A DNA stretch of 64,000 bases from Halocaridina rubra (GCA_037179515.1 JAXCGZ010003878.1:16001-80000), one strand, 5' to 3'. Shown: positions 19,888 to 34,894, numbered from the stretch's first letter. Notes: generated from the sequence alone by a model not told the origin. A program made the numbers and translations.

Positions 19888-20809
19888 CAGTGACTCTTGC
19901 AAAAACTTCGCCACATCCCAGCCCAGAATTATCTCAGTGATTCTTTCTTTGGTCTCTTTTTGGATGTTCACATATTAATATTGCTTCACAGAATCCGTAT
20001 TTTATTTTGCTTGGAAGAGATCTCTGCATTTTTTTCATGATAGTAAACTTCTTACTCAAGCCATTCTAGGCATAAGATTGCTTATGTTATTTCTTGAGTA
20101 ATTTGAGCACTTCTGGGGCTCACCTGTAACTGATTTTAAAGCTGTGAATCTTTAAAATATTCAGGTTAATAAGGTTATTGGTAGTCAGTGCGAATTGCCT
20201 TTATATGAATTTATCCTGCAAAACGTCATGCTTTGCTAACCAGGCATAGCCATCTTTATTTTACTATTTTCATTGACTGAGGCCCTATATGACTTGCCAA
20301 GCAGTCTCATCTCACAGGAACTGTATGGAGATTTGTATCTCATAGATTAAACGGTGCAGTGACTGCTGCTTCCCTATCACCTCCAGACTCTGAAACTCTC
20401 GTCTTCCTTCTGTCTTTCTTAATTCTTATGACCTATTATCCTTCAGAAATCAGATCTATCATCATCTCAGGACCTAATACTGCCATATCTCTAGGTCTTC
20501 ATTACTTTGACGATTCTTTCAGCCTGTCTATTCGTATTGCTTATCATTCTCGTGTTTCTGCCTTGTCTTTAAGCTTCTTTTTCTTTGTCTCAGTGTTTTC
20601 TTGGTGCCCGTACTCGTTGATTGCAGTTTCCTTTCCTGTCCTGGTGGGGAAAAAAAAAATGTTGGTATGAAGTCTGTATATAGTTTTCTTCTCTTGATCT
20701 CATGATAAGATCCATCATTATTACATTCTGAAATTATTAACGCACCCAGTCATGCTTGCATAATATGGGCTGTATTTACGATGTTTATGGAAATCTGTTT
20801 TCTCTGATT

Positions 20810-20883
20810 GTTATTCAGTTGAATGAATCATAGTCTGAACTTCTTTTTATTCAGTTGAATGAATCATAGTCTGAACTTCTTTA
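20810..20883 (+). repeat. 38-bp tandem duplication
   Basis: The stretch TTATTCAGTTGAATGAATC...CTGAACTTCTTT is present twice in a row, almost perfectly. It is a recent local duplication inside the intron. Confidence 0.9.
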
Positions 20884-21461
20884 CATAAGATGTCACTGGA
20901 GCTTTGATCATTTTCTTGTGGGCAATCACTAGGGTATTAAATTTTATTTTTTAATGAGTCTCAGTTTCATTTGAGACTGTTATGCAGAACGGGCACCCTC
21001 TCTTTTTTTTTTCTTGTTAATATAAGTGAAATCATGCCATTTTTGCAATTTAGCATTCTCATTCAAAGTTGGTCATTGAAAAAGTGTCCTATCACTTTAG
21101 CTTTATATATTGGCACTACGTTTGATGATCATGAATTTAATGATCTGAAAGTTGTGATGAACTATGTGCACAGGAGAAGTTCCTGTCCCTTCTTCCAGTT
21201 TTGGTGTTTTGATCTTCCTTGGAGAATATTTGTTTTAGTGAATTAATTATCTTTTCCTTGCTAATTCCTTATGTAGTCCATCATTGGTAAGAGACATAAA
21301 TGGCTACTTTTTGTATATGTCCTTCGGATGATTGATGTCAAAGTGCTCATTAATTTCATGCATATATTCCCTATTTCTCGTGCAATTTTTGCTCTATATC
21401 TTGGTCTTTTTAAGGTACTATTCTTTTGTTAAGTTGACCCTAGCCATATTTATGTTATGTA

Positions 21462-21640
21462 CTTAGTAGTAGGTTTGCCTATGACACCAGCTGCCCGTTG
21501 CTATACTACAACTGAAGGTATTTCAGACTAGGCAGCTCCATGTTATATCTTCCTTCAGTCATGGTTCTTTTCCAGAGCCTACTCTTCTCGAGTACTTTAA
21601 GAGAAATACAAACTCTGCATCAGCTCTCCATTGACAGGCT
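21462..21640 (+). repeat. Copy of a dispersed repeat (GGCACCAGCTGCCCGTTG family), diverged
   Basis: GTAGGTTTGCC, ACACCAGCTGCCCGTTG and ACTACAACTGAAGGTAT match the start of the repeat at 42383 and, in reverse complement, 46934. The 3' part is eroded. Confidence 0.6.
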
Positions 21641-22063
21641 GCCCACGGAAATGTGACTTATGTTCCTATTCCATATTTTGATTTGCATGTTATTTATCAT
21701 TTAGCAGTACAGTAGAGCTAATTATTGCCGTTAGTGAAGAAGAAGCCTCCAACAATAATATTCATTCCCATACCCATGCATGTCATATTAATAAATACAC
21801 GTATAAAGGCCATTTGCAGGATCAAACTTGGAATGCGCAAAAGGATATATGACAAGAGCTTCATAAGGATATTTCTAATCTAGACCAGAAGTTGTCTTTA
21901 AAATGCTAGAGCACTGAAAAGCTAAAATATCAGTGTTAATAACTATATTTGTGAAAGATTTGCTATTATATTTGTTATAATCTCACACATTACGCAAAAA
22001 TAAATACTGTATAAAGAATGATTCTTCATGTGTTCTGATTATTAAATTTATTTTCAATTTCAG

Positions 22064-22310
22064 GAATCAGTGGAAATTTCAGAAAAATTTGGATTCATGG
22101 TTGGTCAAACATTTCTATAAAAAGTCCTTGTTAGGAAAAGCATATTTCAAGATTTTCTTACTATACATAGCTGACACAAAGGGGAGTGCATTAAAGAGGT
22201 GTCAAGAGAGGGCACAGTTAATTCTCTCAAGCCAAGAAAGCATTTCGAAAACGGAGAACTCGGTCAAAACTGCAAAAGTAAAGAGAGCAAAACAAGTATT
22301 AAATATCTGA
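22064..22310 (+). CDS. C7orf50: C7orf50/WKF-domain protein, terminal coding exon
   Basis: The acceptor TTTCAATTTCAG is followed by G AAT CAG TGG AAA TTT CAG, completing the phase-2 Arg codon from 17972. The exon encodes the heart of the WKF domain (NQWKFQKNLDSWLVKHFY), a helical stretch, and a C-terminus ending KRAKQVLNI with TGA at 22308. The spacing of Trp-Lys-Phe, the following Trp-Leu, the KG segment and the C-terminal Arg/Lys-x-x-Gln-Val-Leu all correspond to the human C7orf50 C-terminus. It has no membrane segment or signal peptide. The terminal exon is flanked by the two copies of the 1.2-kb duplication. Confidence 0.85.
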
Positions 22311-22346
22311 TATTAAAAAGCAGTGTACAGTATATATTTTTTTTTC

Positions 22347-22352
22347 AATAAA
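22347..22352 (+). terminator. Poly(A) signal of the C7orf50-like gene
   Basis: AATAAA lies 37 bases after the stop codon in a T-rich context, giving a very short 3' untranslated region. The transcript probably ends around 22370. Confidence 0.7.
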
Positions 22353-22370
22353 TATTTTTGTAAGAAACAT

Positions 22371-22609
22371 TACCTTAGTTTTAGTGACCATTTTCTGCAT
22401 ATTTGCACAAATTTATGCAAAAAGTACAATTTTAACTACTACCCCTGATAGGGCCTCCAAGATGCTGTTTATTACCTGTCATGAGGCCTCCTAATTATAT
22501 ATTTGCCCACTAATACAAGAAACTTTTGAAATGTTGTTGTTCCCTAAGCTGCCTAGCCAGACAGCCCCGAGTCGCTAATTTATTTATTTATTTATTTATA
22601 TATATATAT
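22371..22609. other. Downstream flank, no feature
   Basis: No coding signal. It ends in a TTTA/TA-rich run (22577-22612) that leads into a poly(T) block. Confidence 0.5.
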
Positions 22610-22846
22610 ATTTTTTTTTTTTTAATTTATTTTATTTTTTTTTTTTATCTTTTTTTTTGACACTAGGACAGGCAAAAACTGCCCTAATCGATAAAGGCCC
22701 GGACACGAGAAAACACCAAGACGAAGGACAAGAAAAAGGTTAAGGACAAGGCAGAGATGAGGTAATGTTGCACAAAGGAAAACACAGACAGAAAAAACAA
22801 AGTACAGAGGACCCAGAGATATGGAGGACAAGGCCCTGAGACCATA
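22610..22846 (-). mobile_element. Poly(A)-tailed short retroposon, 3' part
   Basis: Read on the minus strand, a body ends GCCTGTCCTAGTGTCA followed by a poly(A)-rich tail (poly(T) at 22611-22658 on the plus strand). The corresponding end at 46632-46680 reads GCCCGTCCTGGTGGCACA then poly(A). The shared GTCC, GGGC and CGTG blocks upstream suggest the same family. The 82-codon open frame across it on the minus strand is probably chance. Confidence 0.5.
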
Positions 22847-24005
22847 TGACCATATATATTTCATTAACAAGGCTTTAAATCAGCTAATCTGGCTTAACCA
22901 ACCAAACTTACTCTTCTTATATCCTTATGACGTATTGGCTTTCCTTAACCATTGAATGAGATCTTACTGTATCAATTCAATATTTACTCATTCGTTTACT
23001 AGATAATTAGTAACATTTGTTAAATCATAGTCACATGATGAATTTATATTTGGATCCTTTACCTTAGCTATTATATATAGACACTAGCTCTAGGTGTTTT
23101 CACACAAGATTGATCCATGCAAACCAAGTTATTGTAAAATAATTTGATCATCTTTCGTTTAATGAAAGATTTTCAATTTTGATACATTCTTAGGATGTCC
23201 TGTTGCAGAAGTAATAAGTTTTTTTTTATTTTCTTCCAGCATTGTATACTATATTGCCCATGCAAGATATCTAATTTTGCCCTTTTATCCTTTGTTTTCG
23301 TGCATGTATGAACCGAATATTGTTGTTTTCTTTGCAGTTAGTAGTGGTGAGGAGGTGTAACACTTTGTTAGTTTGGTGTGCTTTTGCATATTATTCCCAT
23401 TTAGACTTATGCAGCCCCCTACCTCAAACGTATATAAATTTATGTGTACCCCAGTCTTCTCCTAATGTAGGGAATATTTTGATAGGTTTCTTATGAGTGA
23501 CTTTATGGTAAATTTTGGATATTTGTTTTTACAAACACTTCAGCCTTGGGCCTTGAGGATAAAATACTTTTACTCTGTAACTTAGTTCAATGCTGTGGCT
23601 CACAATACTGATCCATGTTCTGCCTTTTAATTCTGCCTCTGTGCTTTAGATTTCCTATTAGTCCTCTGTACAGGCAAAGGACTGTATAGGGGGTAAAATC
23701 TTTAGGCTGTGCTTGATAGTATTATGGGGTTGATCTACATAATTCTCTGATTTAGCCACATGTATGTACTGACCTTCCTTATATGACAATATGTTTTGTG
23801 CTATTTTATTTGTCACTATTAATCCCCATTCAAATGAAGGTGGTCACAAACAGATTGCGCCTGGTAAATTAAGGCTGGATGCCCTTCTTAACGGCCCACA
23901 TTGGGATCAGACACAAGTGTGTCACTTTCCAAGTCGAGCGGTCTAAACACAGGTTTGTATGATATTCTAATGTAAATTCTGCCTCTTTCATAGACTTGAA
24001 TTTTC
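22847..24005 (+). repeat. Direct duplication, copy B (about 1.2 kb)
   Basis: Second copy of 18677-19887, same orientation, starting just after the poly(A)-tailed retroposon and 540 bp after the stop codon of the C7orf50-like gene. It contains the eroded tRNA-like piece at 23835-23945. Confidence 0.88.
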
Positions 24006-24239
24006 CCATCTTCCTAGCTTCAGCTGGATATAGTATCATGTTGTGAATGAAAAAGAAATACAGGTCATTACAAAAGAAAGATATCTTTTCTCTATTAACA
24101 CTTTAATTTACTATTGTGGTTGTATGTTGAGAAAAAAATTACAGGTCATCTTAAAAAATAGATCCATATGTTATGAACAGCTTACTATATAATATTTCAT
24201 TAGTTTTAGGCAAACTTGTGTATTTGGTCAAGTTAGCTA
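24006..24239. other. No recognisable feature
   Basis: AT-rich, ending at a poly(T) run at 24240-24260 that may mark an insertion junction. Confidence 0.4.
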
Positions 24240-24279
24240 TTTTTTTTTTTTTTTTTTTTTCATGTAAATAGGTAGTGAT

Positions 24280-24918
24280 GCCTCTTGTCACGAACTTATC
24301 CATTCCCAAACCCTGTTCGTGAGGTTAAAAGTTCGTGACTCAAAAACAAATTTTCCCATTGAAATGCATGTAAAACAAATTACTCCATTCCCCAGCACCA
24401 GAAATATACCTTTTAAAATTTTTTTTATGGGCATAAAGATGTATAATGACATTAATAATAGAAAGAAATTCTACTCTCCTAAAATAAAACATGATACAGT
24501 ACTTTATTTAACTTTGTGGTTGATTGTTGCTGGGACTCGAGGATGGTGGCGCAGGAGAAGGACTACTCATTTGAAGGAGAGTCCCCTTCCATAACAACGT
24601 ATGGCAACTGTTCAGGTACAGGCTGTAAACTGGTGTTTTCTCTCTATGCTCTCTCGTGGAAGGTGGTTCTCTGTCTGGTACTGGCACAAGAAAACAATCC
24701 AGAGAAATTTTTCTTTCTTTTCTGATAAATTATTCTGAAGTGAGACATCACAGTGTCATTTAATATATTCACTGCTCAGTTGCTCACAGTTTTGTCTGGG
24801 TGATGAGTAAATGATTTGTTTTAAACATAGGTTGGGAAACACAGGTTCGAATCTAAGTGAATTCCGAATTATGTCAGCTGTCAGGAACGGAACCCTGACA
24901 TATTTGAAGACTCCCTGT
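24280..24918. mobile_element. Probable nonautonomous pogo/Tigger-like element
   Basis: The right end in reverse complement begins TACAGGGAGTCTTCAAATAT and continues to GTTCCGTTCCTGA. This resembles the left end of the element at 16728 (TACAGGGTGTCCTCGACC...GTTCCGTTCCTCA). The left part has the palindromic GTTCGTGAGGTTAAAAGTTCGTGA near 24318. It abuts the (TA)n at 24932. No transposase is visible, and the left end is not precisely located. Confidence 0.45.
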
Positions 24919-24928
24919 AAAATATATA

Positions 24929-26482
<1,554 letters not shown>

Positions 26483-26568
<86 letters not shown>
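26483..26568. repeat. (TA)n microsatellite, about 86 bp
   Basis: Pure TA repeat between Tigger copy A and the block that contains the 180-bp tandem array. Confidence 0.98.
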
Positions 26569-26571
<3 letters not shown>

Positions 26572-27084
26572 CTAGTTTTCAGAATAACGCCTAGATAGGT
26601 TCTCAGAAGTGACGGGTAAATGAAAAAGCGCGTGAAAAAACGAGTAATTTTCCATAGGAAACAATGATAAAGGGCATAGATACGTTCCACAACCTTACAT
26701 AGACACACTATGCCAAAGATATAAGATAGGTAGAACATATTATATAAGTACATAACAAAGCAGAAAGACCTGTAGTTATTTATATTAACATGCATATAGG
26801 TTACAGTATAAAAGATATGCAGTTTTACTGTACAGTAAACAAATTAATGCACTCTATTATGCGGTGGGCAACAGGCATACACTGGGACGTGCATGGTGGC
26901 CAGTGTTGCCAGATAAAGCGGATGTTTTTATTTTCAAATGTATGGTACATTTTAGGATATATATTAATTACAAGATGATAGTACTGTAATTTCAATAAAA
27001 ATGTACTTCAACTTTAAGATACTTGAAAGAACTTACAATCTTACATGTATATTTTGTATACTTATCATTTCTCTCATTCATGTA
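26569..27084. other. Unidentified AT-rich block between (TA)n and a tandem array
   Basis: Starts CACCTAGTTTTCAGAATAAC directly after (TA)n. The AAACGAGTAATTTTCCATAGGAAAC stretch (26629-26653) resembles blocks seen in pogo-type MITEs. No protein is encoded. It may be the leader of another TA-targeting element. Confidence 0.4.
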
Positions 27085-27990
27085 TTCTGGCAACACTGAT
27101 GGTATCGCTGAGTACGAGGATGCAAACATTTTGCCGCCTCCTTATCAGTTGATGCACCCTCGCACGATATATCGAAAGTTTATTTGCTGTTTGTTCTTAA
27201 TGCTTTTTTTTTCCATTATCTTCATAATATTCGATCGCATTAAGCGGTAGAAGAGGAGGAGGCTGCGGGAGAACAAACCTCTATCGCCAATCATTTTGTC
27301 ACACTTCCATATCAGCTGATGCACCCTCGCACGCTATTTCCTTGACGATATTCTATCAAAAACATGTTTGCTGTTTGCTCTTAATGCTTTTTTTCCATTT
27401 TTTTCATAATATTCGATCGCATTAAGCGGTAGAGGAGGAGGAGGATGCGGGAGAACGAACCTCTATCGGCAAATGTTTTTATCACACTTCCGTATCAGCT
27501 GATGCACCCTCACACGCTATTTCCGTAATGACATTATATCGAAAATTTGTTTGCTGTTTGTTCTTAATGCTTTTTTTCAATTTTCTTCATAATATTCGAT
27601 CGCGTTAAGCGGTAGAAGAGGAGGAGGATGCAGGAGAACGAACCTCTATCGGCAAACGTTTTGCTACTTGCGTATCAGCTGATGCACCCTCGCACACTAT
27701 TTCCCTGACGATATTATATGGAAAATTTGTTTACTGTTTGTTCTTAATGCTTTTTTTCAAGTTTCTTCATAATATTCAATCGTATTAAGCGGTAGAAGAG
27801 GACGAGGATGCAGGAGAACGAGCCTCTATCGGCAAACGTTTTGCTACTTCCGTATCAACTGATGCACCCTCGCACGCTATTTCCCTGACGATATTGTATT
27901 GAAAATATGTTTGCTATTCTTAATGCTTTTTTTCAGTTATCTTCATAATATCCGATTGCATTAAACGGTAGAAGAGGAGGAGGATGGCGG
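27085..27990. repeat. Tandem array of about five 167-183-bp units
   Basis: The landmark TATCAG.TGATGCACCCTC recurs at 27143, 27310, 27493, 27673 and 27853, giving periods of 167, 183, 180 and 180. Each unit also has TTCTTAATGCTTTTTTTC, CATAATATTCGATCG and a purine-rich GGTAGAAGAGGAGGAGG block. The units differ by scattered substitutions and small indels. The monomer is satellite-sized, but only five are present here. Confidence 0.92.
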
Positions 27991-30075
<2,085 letters not shown>

Positions 30076-31013
30076 CATACATATACTGTATAGTACTTAT
30101 GCAGAAGCTTCCCCACAATAGCCAAGTTATGAACAAAAACCTACTTATCATCTACCCATGTGTTAATGTATGCATTACTGTACACTGTAGTGACATCATG
30201 AAGGAGATTGATGTGGGGCATAAACATCTCTGTTTGACGTTGAGCTATTTATTAATATCAATTTCACAAAACTGGACTGAAATCCATTTTCTGGAGGATG
30301 GTCAGCAGTTGGGTCAATTGGGATATATTTTAGACCACTTCTGTGCCTTACTAGACTCAATATGCAATTTGAATATGATGATCTTAGTAGTGTACATGTT
30401 TTTACAAAAAGTGGTTCATGAAATTCAGAGGAGTTAGAATACTTCCTCTATGCTCTTCTGCATGTTGTAAATGTCAACTAATGGGGCAGAGGGAAGGGGC
30501 TGGGAAAGTCCTCCTCTGCATTTTCTTCTTGCAAAGAGTCAAGGTATTTTGCATGGACTCGGCCACCTTTCTTGTAAGTATGAATATGGCTCTAGAATAA
30601 AGATAGAACATAGTAAGCATTGGTAAATGTAATAGAGGACCCATATTTAGGTATTCAATAGCAGGAAAGGAATTTAATGAGGCTATATTTTTTGGTATCT
30701 TGTGCTTCCCTTAATCCCTCCCATTTTTTAATAATCCCTATAGCAAATATATTTTGTTCTCTTCTCCATTTCACCTTTCAGCTTCCTGTAATCAGGTTTA
30801 CCTCCCTTAGTTCTATGAACTTAATTGAAGCCAGGCCAATATTATTGAGTTTTTTTTTTTACTTCATCTGTATTGTTATACTTGAGAGCTCTTGGCTCTA
30901 TTATCAGATGTCCAATCTACTCCTTATCTTTTTGCCGTGTAAAATCTCGAGATTCACATAAGCCTAATAATATCACTTTTTTTTTTCTTCACACGCACAC
31001 ACACATGATCTGT
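30076..31013. other. No recognisable gene
   Basis: AT-rich between LINE copy 1 and a compound microsatellite. A stretch at 30434-30540 (CCTCTATGCTCTTCTGCATG...TGTAAATGTC) resembles 58800-58900, so a dispersed repeat may be present. The open frames lack motifs. Confidence 0.45.
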
Positions 31014-31200
<187 letters not shown>

Positions 31201-32823
31201 CGGTTCACCTATCACGAATTCAGAGCATCTTTTTTTTTTCTGTGTATATGCGAGAATATTAAAATATTAAAAAATATAAATTTTCAGTATTTTAATTATT
31301 TTATTGAAAAAAAAATTTGTTTTCATTATTTTATTGATAAAAAATGTATTTCCCAGCCTAAGAATAATAAAACAGTAAGAAATAGTAAAGAAAACTTAAA
31401 TTTAAACATGTAACTCTGCACCATAGAAAGTACAATACCAGTACAGTCTTGGCATTTCGGAAAACGCAAAGGTCGCACCTACGTGAGCTAGCAAATATTA
31501 GAATTTCCAGAATTTTCATTATTTTATTGATAAAAGAATGCATTTCTTAGCCTAGGAATAATAAAACAGTAAAAAATAGTAAAAAACTTAAATACTCACA
31601 GTATTGCACCATGTAAAATACGATGCTGGTATCAGTGTTTCGGAAAACAAAAAGGGTCGCACCTACGTGAGCTAGTACATATTGAAATTTCCAGTATTTT
31701 GATTATTTTATTCATAAAAAAGTATTTCCTAGCCTAAGAGTAATAAAACAGTAAAAAATAGTAAAAAACATATATTTAAACATATTACTCAGTATTGCAC
31801 CATGTGAAATACTGTACGATAGCGTACACTGTATTGGCGTCTTGGAAAACCCAAAGGCGCGCACCTACGTGAGATAGTTCATGGGATGCTATTGGCTGAA
31901 TGGGTGGGAGACGACGAATCACATAATATTTTTCTGTATGTTCTGTATCATATAGTCTGATTGGCTTCTTGATTGAAGCTTGGTTCCCCACCATCTTCCA
32001 TTGTCTGAAATCCTGCAGAGTATTGTGAGTACAAAACTTATATTTGTTGTATGACGAGACTGTCCAAAATATTAAAGGAAAAAAATTGAGAACATTTTCG
32101 TGAGGGGAGAGAGAAGCTGCTGTCCAGTTCTGCCTTGAAGGAAATTTAGAAGAGTTGCCAGAGATGAAGCCATCACATCACATCACATTACCTAATTTTT
32201 TGTGTAAACTGGGGAAAGCTCTTGAGCCGTTTACCTGATCCTGTGGTTCCATATATTGTTAAAATCAGTATCCTTCCCATTTATATTAACTTGTTAGTTA
32301 GTTTGATACATGAAATAATTGAATAATTAAAAAAAAAATACCAAATATCCACCTGTCAACAGTACTGAGTTAAGTTGCCAAGTAGTACAGCTGTCTTATT
32401 TTCATTCATTTTTTTTTGCTTTTCTTTTAGCTTTCTCTTTTACTACTTTTTTTATTTTGTATATATATTGAGTTAAATGTAAAGTCTAATCCTGTGATAA
32501 CATATCTTGGTTAGCAAGTGAGTTTATCAATTAGGAGGAATATATAGCAGAAACAGGTGGGTGCCTTCTCAGACACAAATTCGAATTTTTCTTCAGGTTT
32601 GACTTTTTTCTTGCATTTTTCTTCTTTTTCTTTTTATCCTTAAATTACCATGGTCAAGTTTTTAAGTTAAGATGTGTGTTACCAGAAAAGAGATAAACTG
32701 GGTCACTAAATAGCACTTATATGGAGATAAAAAAATTCTGTGTGAAGCTTAAATAAAAGTTTTTCTCTTTTTTTTTCTCTTTCTCTTCTTCTTTCTATAG
32801 TCTGTGAGAGGGAGAACATAAAA

Positions 32824-33264
32824 ATGACGCCATCTCTGTCCCAAACCTCCCCCATCCATGGGTCGGTAGGAGGGGTAGCCATTAGGAGACTTAAACAGAA
32901 AATCAAGAATTTAGAGGCAATGGTTATAAGCCTTGATGAAAAAATTCGGAATATGGATGGAGAAATGAAAGAGAATGAAACACTCAGAGAGCAAATAAGA
33001 TCTTTGGAGGAAGCAAATAAAGCACAAGGGCAGGAGAGAAAGGAACTAGAAAAAAGAATAAAGAAGCTGAAAGAGGAAAAGAGTCAGCTAGAATCTAGAA
33101 TTTCTAAACAAGAAGATAAAAACAAACAGCTGAATGACAACCTAAAGGAATTAGATGTTAGTTCACTGCTCTCTTCTAAGAGAGACGAGATTGCTGCTTG
33201 GAATGTCCAGATTAAGGAAAACATTGAACAGTTCCAGGAGCTGAATATGGAAATGATGCCATGA
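32824..33264 (+). CDS. CR1-like LINE ORF1, N-terminal coiled coil
   Basis: ATG 32824 opens about 146 codons: a short Pro/Ser start, then a long Lys/Glu/Leu-rich coiled coil (about residues 20-125, for example ELEKRIKKLKEEKSQLESRI). It ends at TGA 33262-33264 where the downstream ORF begins in another frame. A one-base deletion in an A run near 33249 best explains the split. ORF1 proteins of LINEs bind the element RNA and form trimers through such coiled coils. Confidence 0.75.
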   Translation: MTPSLSQTSPIHGSVGGVAIRRLKQKIKNLEAMVISLDEKIRNMDGEMKENETLREQIRSLEEANKAQGQERKELEKRIKKLKEEKSQLESRISKQEDKNKQLNDNLKELDVSSLLSSKRDEIAAWNVQIKENIEQFQELNMEMMP

Positions 33265-33887
33265 AAACTTCCTTTGCTGATGCACTAAAGGGAAATGTGG
33301 CAGTAAAAGAGGCTGTAAAGGTGGTGGCACTGGAAAACATACAAACAGTTGACTATAAAGAGACAGTAATCAAAAAAATGAAAGACGTTGTGATGGAAAG
33401 GGCAAACCCACTCATCAGACAGACACTTGATAAGGAGAAGACAGTGGTAATCTCAGGCATAAGCGAATCCCAGGAGCCAACATGGCAGGGGAGACTTGAA
33501 GAAAATAAAGCTAGGGTTGTAGACCTGATAAGAAAGCTTGGAGTAGTTTGTGGTCCTGAGGATATTGTAAACATACACCAACTAGGTAAATATTCGAGGG
33601 AAGCAAAGCCGAGACCAACAAAAGTAACCTTTGAGAGAGGGGAAACATGTAGGGAAATATTGTTGAGAAAAAAAAGTCTAAAGGACCTTCAAGAATTCAA
33701 AGAAGTGTTCATTAGACGATACAGAACACAGGAAGAGATGGGAAAGATCAAAATCTTGTTGCAAGAGGCAAGAAGGTTAAATGAGGAAAGAAATGAAGAA
33801 GAGAAGAAAAATTTTCACTACAGAGTTCTTCCAGACAAAGGGGAGATAAAGAAGATAATGACAGATCAGGGGATGGGGCCTCATTAA
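33261..33887 (+). CDS. CR1-like LINE ORF1, C-terminal RNA-binding part
   Basis: A 208-codon frame that continues ORF1. It carries KTVVISGISE followed about 35 residues later by IHQLGKYS and then PRPTKVTFE and RRYRTQEEMGKI. This pattern resembles the RRM-like and C-terminal domains of LINE ORF1 proteins. It is rich in Lys, Arg and Glu. It ends at TAA 33885, where the endonuclease frame is already open in -1, so ORF2 probably overlaps the end of ORF1. Confidence 0.7.
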   Translation: MKTSFADALKGNVAVKEAVKVVALENIQTVDYKETVIKKMKDVVMERANPLIRQTLDKEKTVVISGISESQEPTWQGRLEENKARVVDLIRKLGVVCGPEDIVNIHQLGKYSREAKPRPTKVTFERGETCREILLRKKSLKDLQEFKEVFIRRYRTQEEMGKIKILLQEARRLNEERNEEEKKNFHYRVLPDKGEIKKIMTDQGMGPH

Positions 33888-33889
33888 GA

Positions 33890-34894
33890 TTGTTATACAC
33901 AAATGCTGATGGATTAGCTGGTAAGGCAGTAGAATTAAAAGATAGGATTCACAACATTAAGGCAGATATAGTAGCAGTTACAGAGACTAAGTTGAGTGAG
34001 GACATAAACAGTGTCACAGTTTTTCCTAAGGGCTTCAGAATACTAAGGGTTGAAAAATCTGAGAGGACTGGTGAAGGGATAGCACTGCTCATAAGTGAAA
34101 GGATTCAAGTTGAAGAAATAAACTTGGCTATAGAAAGTGGGTTCAAGGAATTTCTTGTTGCTCGCATAAATACTGGGTCAGAGAGCATTATAATAACTGT
34201 TGTATACAACCCACCAAGGAACCAAAATAGGCTTAAAGTTTATGAGGAAAGTCATATAGGTACTATTGAAGTCATAAACTCAGTTGTTAACATGGCACAG
34301 GAAAAAAAATGTAGGATTTTGATTATGGGAGACTTTAATCATAAAGAGATAGATTGGATAAATCTTGACCCACACAGTGGTGAGGACTCATTCGGGGCAA
34401 GATTCCTAGATTGCGTACAAGGGAATTTCCTACACCAACATGTAATGGAACCAACAAGGGCCTGGGGTGGGGATGAGCCATCACTACTTGATCTAGTGTT
34501 CACAGATAATGTGTTGGATATTGAAAAAATTGAGTATGTACCACCAATTGGAAAGAGTGACCACTGTGTGTTGTTGATGGAGTATATCATTGAAGATATT
34601 CTTCCTGAGAGTAGAGGCACTGAGGACATGAGGAGGAACTATCCGAAAGGAGATTACATCAAAATGAATGAGCTTTTTGCAGTTATTGACTGGAGAACCT
34701 TATTTTACAACAAATCTGTACAAGAAATGTATGACATCTTTTGTGAGAAATATGGGAAGATAGTATATTGCTGCATACCTGTCACCAAAGTAGGTGTAAT
34801 TCATGCCAGAGAGAAATGGTTCGATAATGGGTGTAAAAGAGCTAAGGAGTGGAGAGACAAATGCTGGAAAGGTATAGGAGGAGAAAAAACATAA
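33890..34894 (+). CDS. CR1-like LINE ORF2, APE-type endonuclease
   Basis: A 334-codon frame with the apurinic-endonuclease-like blocks in order: LLYTNADGLAGK, AVTETKLS (catalytic Glu), the VVYNPPR strand, MGDFNHKEIDW (Asp and Asn), LLDLVFTDN and GKSDHCVLL (Asp-His pair). The enzyme nicks the target for target-primed reverse transcription. No ATG is at the start; the frame is open upstream into ORF1. It ends at 34894 after a one-base loss in an A run at about 34866-34870, which throws the reading out just before the RT linker (GIGGEKT and stop). Confidence 0.88.
   Translation: MLYTNADGLAGKAVELKDRIHNIKADIVAVTETKLSEDINSVTVFPKGFRILRVEKSERTGEGIALLISERIQVEEINLAIESGFKEFLVARINTGSESIIITVVYNPPRNQNRLKVYEESHIGTIEVINSVVNMAQEKKCRILIMGDFNHKEIDWINLDPHSGEDSFGARFLDCVQGNFLHQHVMEPTRAWGGDEPSLLDLVFTDNVLDIEKIEYVPPIGKSDHCVLLMEYIIEDILPESRGTEDMRRNYPKGDYIKMNELFAVIDWRTLFYNKSVQEMYDIFCEKYGKIVYCCIPVTKVGVIHAREKWFDNGCKRAKEWRDKCWKGIGGEKT

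Larger units (their letters stand above)
17973..22063 (+). other. Intron of the C7orf50-like gene
   Basis: A 4,091-bp phase-2 intron, GTAAGC...TTTCAATTTCAG. It holds the first copy of a 1.2-kb direct duplication (18677-19887), a tRNA-like SINE inside that copy, a 38-bp tandem duplication at 20810-20883, and a copy of a dispersed repeat at 21462-21640. The remainder is T-rich with no coding signal. Confidence 0.8.

Noticed and set aside
20359..20670. 103-codon plus-strand open frame in the intron
   Set aside because: Hydrophobic, T-rich chance frame ending in a poly(A) run; no recognisable family.
27085..27990. CRISPR-like array
   Set aside because: Units are ~180-bp direct tandem repeats without unique spacers, in a eukaryotic sequence; no CRISPR feature in the window.
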